A stretch of 8,225 nt of DNA from a bacterium (lineage in GTDB: Bacteria > Pseudomonadota > Alphaproteobacteria > Rs-D84 > CACZYB01). Each line of letters begins with the position of its first letter. The first letter of the stretch is position 1. The notes beneath the pieces are model-generated. The model worked only from the letters and a program-made list of their open reading frames with translations. It was not told where the DNA came from and did not search any database. Shown here piece by piece: positions 4,956 through 8,225 of the stretch. Both the position numbers and the translations under genes were made by a program. The stretch lies in assembly GCA_024692925.1 (NCBI GenBank), contig JAILLX010000076.1, positions 1-8,225 of the forward strand, read 5' to 3'.

Positions 4956-7079
4956 ATGGCTTTGCTTAATGATAAAAATGTAAATAATGCAAAAACTGTA
5001 TCTGATGAAAATACAGCAATGCTTCCTGAAACAAAGCAAAGCAAATCATCTATTATAACGAAAAAAACTAATAAATTGCTTATATTTATTGCAATTGGTA
5101 TGTTGGGTATTTTTGTTATAGGTGCTCTTTTAACTGCAAACAGAAATCAATCTGATTTTAATGATTTATCAAAAGAAATAGATGCCAGTGTTGATACGGA
5201 AAAACAAACTGATATTCCTTATCTTCATCCTGTTGTTGAAATTGAACCTGAGGAATTGAAAATAGAAAATCAACCTGTTGGTGAAGAAGCCTTTCGCCAG
5301 ATTTTGCTTTCCGTTGTTCAAAATCCAATAAAAATTACTGATATTTCTTTGTCGTACAGTATGGATGGTTTAAACCTTGACAGTGCGGATTGTACTGCAA
5401 GGGATAAATTACCTTCTAACTCAAGTTGTACTTTAAATATTTCATGGACTCCAGCAAAAAAGGAAAATAAAAATCTTTTTATTGTGGTAAAGTATAATGA
5501 ACTTGCGGACGAAGGAACAAATGCAAAGGATGCAAAATCTGATATATCAAAAAAAATTGGTTTAATTCTTCAATCTTCTGTTCCTGAAAAACAGGAAGAG
5601 CCAGAGGAAGAAGATTCATTTTTTGATGAAGAACCAGAGGAGGAAGAAGAAGACGATTACGAAGTAGCAGAAGATCTTGCTCCACAAAAATCTGAGCCAA
5701 AGGAAGATGATAAACCAAAACGTATAATCAAACCTGATGACTGTAAAAAATATGCAAGCAAGGCTTATGATTTCAGTGGAACATTTATTGGTTGGGTACA
5801 GGGAAATAATGATGTGTACGCACCAAATTGTTCACGTGTGATTGGTAATATGGAGGAAGACGGTATGGTAATTGAATCCGGTTCCGGTCGTGTGATTGGA
5901 AAGGGTACCGTCCTTGATAAAAAGAAATCAGAAGAAAAACGAATTGAATTAACTCTTCCACTCCTTGATGAAACTATGCAGGCGGTAAGTGGTCCAGTTC
6001 AACCTGATTTTGAAGAAGTTCGTGCCAACCGTGAATTGGTAAAATCTGGTAGTTATAATGAACGTCGTACAACAATTAGTGATGATGAAGATTTGTATCA
6101 ATTAAAGGATACACTTGGTATTTACAGGGCTCAACAAAAGAAACTTATTCCTTATGGTATTTCAGATGCAACACAAATTTCTTCTATGCCAAAGGATCAA
6201 AGATATGTTCTTCGTCAATCAAAGCCAATTCCTGCGGTTTTAAATCGTCCGGTTTATCTTTCTGGTGAAACTGGTGGACAACAGGATATTACTGCAACGG
6301 TTGAACGAAATGTTTATGGTGGTGATGGAAGAACTATTATAATTCCATCTGGATCACAACTTATTGGTGTTGCAACAACTCCGGAAAGCGTGCTTCAGGC
6401 TGTTCAAAAAATTAGTATTGTATGGAATCGACTTATCCGTCCGGATGGTGCAGAGTTCGATTTAGCCGAAGTTGGAAATTATTCTGCTGATGCACAGGGT
6501 CGTGCTGGTGTCCCAGGGAAAAATGATACTGGGTATATGCAACAATTATTTATAAAGCCATTACTTTACAGTGCATTGCCTGTTGCAATGGAATCTATTT
6601 TCCCATCAACATCAAAAATTGTGACTCGTGTAAAACGTTCCGATGGAACTTATAATACTATTGATGATACCATTGATGCTGATGATGAAGAAACAGGAAG
6701 TGATTACGGTTATGCATGGGATCAAACACAAACTGTTGCTGAAATGACTTCAAAGGATAAAATGAAGGCGGAGGTTCAACAAAACTTCAAAAGTGTTATG
6801 CAAAAACTTATCGAAGATAGTGCAAAGCAAAAAATTCCATTTACCGTTCCATCTGGAACTCGTATACAGGTATTCTTAAACAAGGATATTATGCTTCGTA
6901 TCACAGAAGATATGGAGGATTTAATGGAAGAAGGTGGACTTAATTATCAAGAAGGGGTCGAATACAACTTTGATTCAACTGGTGGTGCAACTGTTATAAA
7001 CAGTGAAACATTCAGAACAAGATCTGATAATGTCACTGCTCGTACCGATGAAGAAGAAGAGGTTGGCGAAGAGGAGTAA
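4956..7079 (+). CDS. dotG: DotG/IcmE-like, VirB10-type channel protein
   Basis: DotG/IcmE is the VirB10-like protein that spans from inner to outer membrane and forms the central channel. Numbered from the ATG at 4956 (707 residues): cytoplasmic N-terminus, one transmembrane helix (about 41-60), a beta-rich, Ig-like periplasmic domain (about 92-206, Cys146/Cys158), and a strongly acidic Glu/Asp/Pro linker (about 209-252). A domain with Cys263/Cys292 and GSGRVIGKGTVL (308-319) follows. The VirB10 C-terminal domain comes next (about 423-650), with IPAVLNRPVYLSGE (425-438), NVYGGDGRTIIIPSGSQLIG (452-471), RPDGAEFDL (495-503), an antenna-like hydrophobic helix pair near 530-550, and VPSGTRIQVFLNKDIMLR (631-648). 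The tail is again acidic. The long pentapeptide-repeat region typical of Legionella DotG is absent; the Ig-like and acidic segments take its place. It starts 14 nt after dotH, so both are surely co-transcribed. Confidence 0.9.
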   Translation: MALLNDKNVNNAKTVSDENTAMLPETKQSKSSIITKKTNKLLIFIAIGMLGIFVIGALLTANRNQSDFNDLSKEIDASVDTEKQTDIPYLHPVVEIEPEELKIENQPVGEEAFRQILLSVVQNPIKITDISLSYSMDGLNLDSADCTARDKLPSNSSCTLNISWTPAKKENKNLFIVVKYNELADEGTNAKDAKSDISKKIGLILQSSVPEKQEEPEEEDSFFDEEPEEEEEDDYEVAEDLAPQKSEPKEDDKPKRIIKPDDCKKYASKAYDFSGTFIGWVQGNNDVYAPNCSRVIGNMEEDGMVIESGSGRVIGKGTVLDKKKSEEKRIELTLPLLDETMQAVSGPVQPDFEEVRANRELVKSGSYNERRTTISDDEDLYQLKDTLGIYRAQQKKLIPYGISDATQISSMPKDQRYVLRQSKPIPAVLNRPVYLSGETGGQQDITATVERNVYGGDGRTIIIPSGSQLIGVATTPESVLQAVQKISIVWNRLIRPDGAEFDLAEVGNYSADAQGRAGVPGKNDTGYMQQLFIKPLLYSALPVAMESIFPSTSKIVTRVKRSDGTYNTIDDTIDADDEETGSDYGYAWDQTQTVAEMTSKDKMKAEVQQNFKSVMQKLIEDSAKQKIPFTVPSGTRIQVFLNKDIMLRITEDMEDLMEEGGLNYQEGVEYNFDSTGGATVINSETFRTRSDNVTARTDEEEEVGEEE

Positions 7080-7082
7080 AAA

Positions 7083-7442
7083 ATGAAAAAAATATTTTTA
7101 GCATTTGCATTATTGTTTGCTTTTCCTTTTTCCGTAAGGGCAGAGGGATTTATGTCCGCATTCGAAGAAATTCCACTTCAAGATGGATTTAAGGAAGAAG
7201 AAGCACTTACCTTTGATACCGAAGAATTTCGTATTGTGGAACAATATATTACAAGTACAACCGCAACAAAATCTGATTTTCTTGGCTTTTACAGGGAAAC
7301 TTTAAAATCGTTGGGTTGGGAATTAAAAAGTGCAAAAAATGACACTTATTTATTTAAACGTGAAGACGAGGGGTTAACTATAACTATTGAATCCGAAGAT
7401 CCTCTGGTTGTTTTATTTGCATTAAAACCTTATGGAAAATAA
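7083..7442 (+). CDS. Small exported protein of unknown function, last gene of the dot operon
   Basis: I do not recognise a named family with certainty. The 119-residue product has a clear Sec signal peptide (1-20, MKK start, hydrophobic core, cleavage after VRA) and no lipobox cysteine; indeed no cysteine at all. The mature part, about 99 residues, reads as one alpha/beta domain: EEIPLQDGFKEE (28-39), a strand FRIVEQYIT (49-57), the helix SDFLGFYRETLKSLGWELK (64-82) and the strands TYLFKRE and LTITIE. The FYRETLKSLGW pattern resembles small secreted proteins widespread in Alphaproteobacteria. Only 3 nt separate it from dotG, and its GAGGAG ribosome binding site lies inside the last dotG codons, so translation is coupled. 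A terminator follows directly. A role as periplasmic accessory of the secretion channel is inferred from position only; it could be an unrelated passenger. Confidence 0.85.
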   Translation: MKKIFLAFALLFAFPFSVRAEGFMSAFEEIPLQDGFKEEEALTFDTEEFRIVEQYITSTTATKSDFLGFYRETLKSLGWELKSAKNDTYLFKREDEGLTITIESEDPLVVLFALKPYGK

Positions 7443-7446
7443 AATT

Positions 7447-7469
7447 AAGGCCCCAAACGGGGCTTTTTT
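7447..7469. terminator. Rho-independent terminator, probably bidirectional
   Basis: A GC-rich stem GCCCC (7450-7454) / GGGGC (7459-7463) with a 4-nt loop (AAAC) is extended by a G-U and A-U pairs and followed by six T (7464-7469). It lies 5 nt after the stop of the small exported gene and ends the dot operon. Read from the other strand, the same stem is followed by CTTAATTTT, less uniform but U-rich, so it may also end the SOD transcript, whose stop codon begins at 7471 right beside it. Confidence 0.9.
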
Positions 7470-8050
7470 CAAAGACAACTTTCTACAAATTCCCAATTTA
7501 TAAGGTGATTTAAAAAGTTATCAATAAATTCGCTACGTTTATTTTGGTAATCTAAATAATACGCATGTTCCCACAAATCCAAACATAAAAGCGGAGTTTG
7601 ATTATGTGCAAGTGGAGTATCTCCATTTACGGTTTTTACAATTTTATATTCCCTTGCCTCTGTGACAAGCCAAACCCATCCACTACCAAAAACAGTATTT
7701 GCCACCGCTTTGAATTGTGTCTTAAAATCATCAACGGAATCAAATGTATTTAGTAATTTTTTTGGAAGATTTTGAGTAATTCCAATTTTCATACAATTAA
7801 AAAAGAAATTATGGTTAAATACTTGTGCCGAATTATTGAAAATATATCTGGTTTCTTTTGAATGGCTTGATTTTATTATTATTTGTTTAAGACTACTGTT
7901 CATAAACGAGGTTCCTTTTATCGCTTTATTCAAATTTTCAATATATGTCGCCATATGTTTTTCATAATGAAAAGCCATAGTTTTTTCAGAAATATATGGC
8001 TCTAATGCATTTTTTTTATATGGAAGTGGGTATTGGCTAAGTTCAAACAT
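7469..8050 (-). CDS. sodB: Fe-type superoxide dismutase
   Basis: Superoxide dismutase of the Fe/Mn family converts superoxide to hydrogen peroxide and oxygen in the cytoplasm; no signal peptide is present. The four metal ligands are all visible: His28 in FHYEKH, His80 in QVFNHNF, Asp158 and His162 in DLWEHAYYLDY. His32 and Tyr36 (gateway residues) and Trp125 in FGSGWVWLV are kept. Gln76, equivalent to Gln69 of E. coli SodB, indicates the Fe-type. Three aromatic residues around the site are Phe (78, 83, 84) where E. coli has Trp71, Tyr76 and Trp77. A few extra residues precede FNNSAQ. At 193 residues the protein is complete. Start: ATG at 8050 with AAGGAGA about 6 nt upstream. It is convergent with the dot operon and appears to be a stand-alone housekeeping gene. 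Its first ~23 codons are repeated inverted at the window end. Confidence 0.96.
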   Translation of the reverse strand: MFELSQYPLPYKKNALEPYISEKTMAFHYEKHMATYIENLNKAIKGTSFMNSSLKQIIIKSSHSKETRYIFNNSAQVFNHNFFFNCMKIGITQNLPKKLLNTFDSVDDFKTQFKAVANTVFGSGWVWLVTEAREYKIVKTVNGDTPLAHNQTPLLCLDLWEHAYYLDYQNKRSEFIDNFLNHLINWEFVESCL

Positions 8051-8225
8051 TTTAATCTCCTTTTTTTGAAAAATATAATTATCTATTTATTCTATTTTTT
8101 CAATAAGAACAAAATCCTTGTAAAAATGCTTGATTTTCAAAAAAAGGAGATTAAAATGTTTGAACTTAGCCAATACCCACTTCCATATAAAAAAAATGCA
8201 TTAGAGCCATATATTTCTGAAAAAA
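7981..8225. repeat. Perfect terminal inverted repeat (fold-back) at the right edge
   Basis: Bases 7981-8072 are the exact reverse complement of 8134-8225 (position i pairs with 16206-i), giving 92-bp arms and a 61-nt AT-rich loop (8073-8133). I compared most of the arms directly and found no mismatch up to the window edge. The left arm contains the 5' end and ribosome binding site of the SOD gene; the right arm repeats both on the other strand. The loop is probably genuine sequence upstream of sodB. As at the left end, an inverted chimera is the likeliest cause, and the two arms have almost the same length (88 and 92 bp). Confidence 0.97.
8156..8225 (+). pseudogene. Inverted partial copy of the SOD 5' end, cut by the window edge
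   Basis: This is an ATG-initiated frame identical to the first 23 codons of the SOD gene at 7981-8050, with the same AAGGAGA ribosome binding site ahead of it. It is part of the right fold-back. It runs off the end of the window, so one cannot say whether a second full gene existed; an artefactual copy is far more likely. It should not be counted as an independent gene. Confidence 0.8.

Noticed and set aside
5479..5718. Leu/Pro-rich minus-strand frame within dotG
   Set aside because: It arises from the GAA/GAG-rich acidic linker read backwards.
1..8225. Linear replicon with hairpin telomeres
   Set aside because: The fold-backs fit in form, but the left one cuts an ATPase operon in the middle of a gene, there is no replication, partition or protelomerase gene, and the arms have nearly the same length as expected of an assembler limit. 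Kept only as an alternative in the findings.

Overview
The window is an AT-rich, densely coded bacterial segment read with the standard code. It carries three unrelated blocks: (1) minus strand, about 31-2502: the first four genes of an operon in the order atpD-atpC-atpQ-atpR. This is the signature of an N-type (Na+-type, horizontally mobile) F1Fo-ATPase rather than an ordinary atp operon. (2) Plus strand, 2691-7442: three core genes of a type IVB (Dot/Icm-like) secretion or conjugation apparatus, dotI/icmL, dotH/icmK and dotG/icmE, in the same order as in Legionella, followed by a small exported protein of unknown function. The block is closed by a GC-rich hairpin terminator. (3) Minus strand, 7469-8050: a complete Fe-type superoxide dismutase converging on that terminator.

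The atp and dot blocks are divergent and share a 188-bp intergenic region. It holds a very good sigma70-type promoter for atpD (TTGACT-17-TATATT) and a weaker candidate for dotI. Genes within each block are tightly packed, with a 1-bp overlap at atpQ/atpR and gaps of 3 to 14 bp at most other junctions. Three starts need care: atpQ and dotG begin at an internal ATG downstream of an in-frame TTG, whereas dotI seems to use TTG itself.

Both ends of the window are perfect fold-backs. Bases 1-88 are the exact reverse complement of 94-181 (5-nt loop inside atpR), and 7981-8072 are the exact reverse complement of 8134-8225 (61-nt loop upstream of the SOD gene). Both right up to the window edge. This suggests that the window is a whole contig whose ends ran into inverted chimeras (amplification or assembly artefacts), because atpR and the ATPase operon are cut in mid-sequence. 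A natural linear molecule with covalently closed hairpin ends is the exciting but less likely alternative.

Organism: most likely a low-GC Alphaproteobacterium (host-associated or gut-type lineages come to mind). The dotI-dotH-dotG set, the C-terminal SPOR domain of DotH with its Cys-rich ending, the small exported protein and the Fe-SOD all fit, but this is inference and no rRNA is present. Functionally, DotI (inner-membrane VirB8-like), DotH (secreted VirB9-like, here fused to a SPOR domain) and DotG (inner-membrane-anchored VirB10-like) would form the trans-envelope core of a secretion channel. The ATPase subunits belong to ion-motive bioenergetics and have no evident link to secretion.
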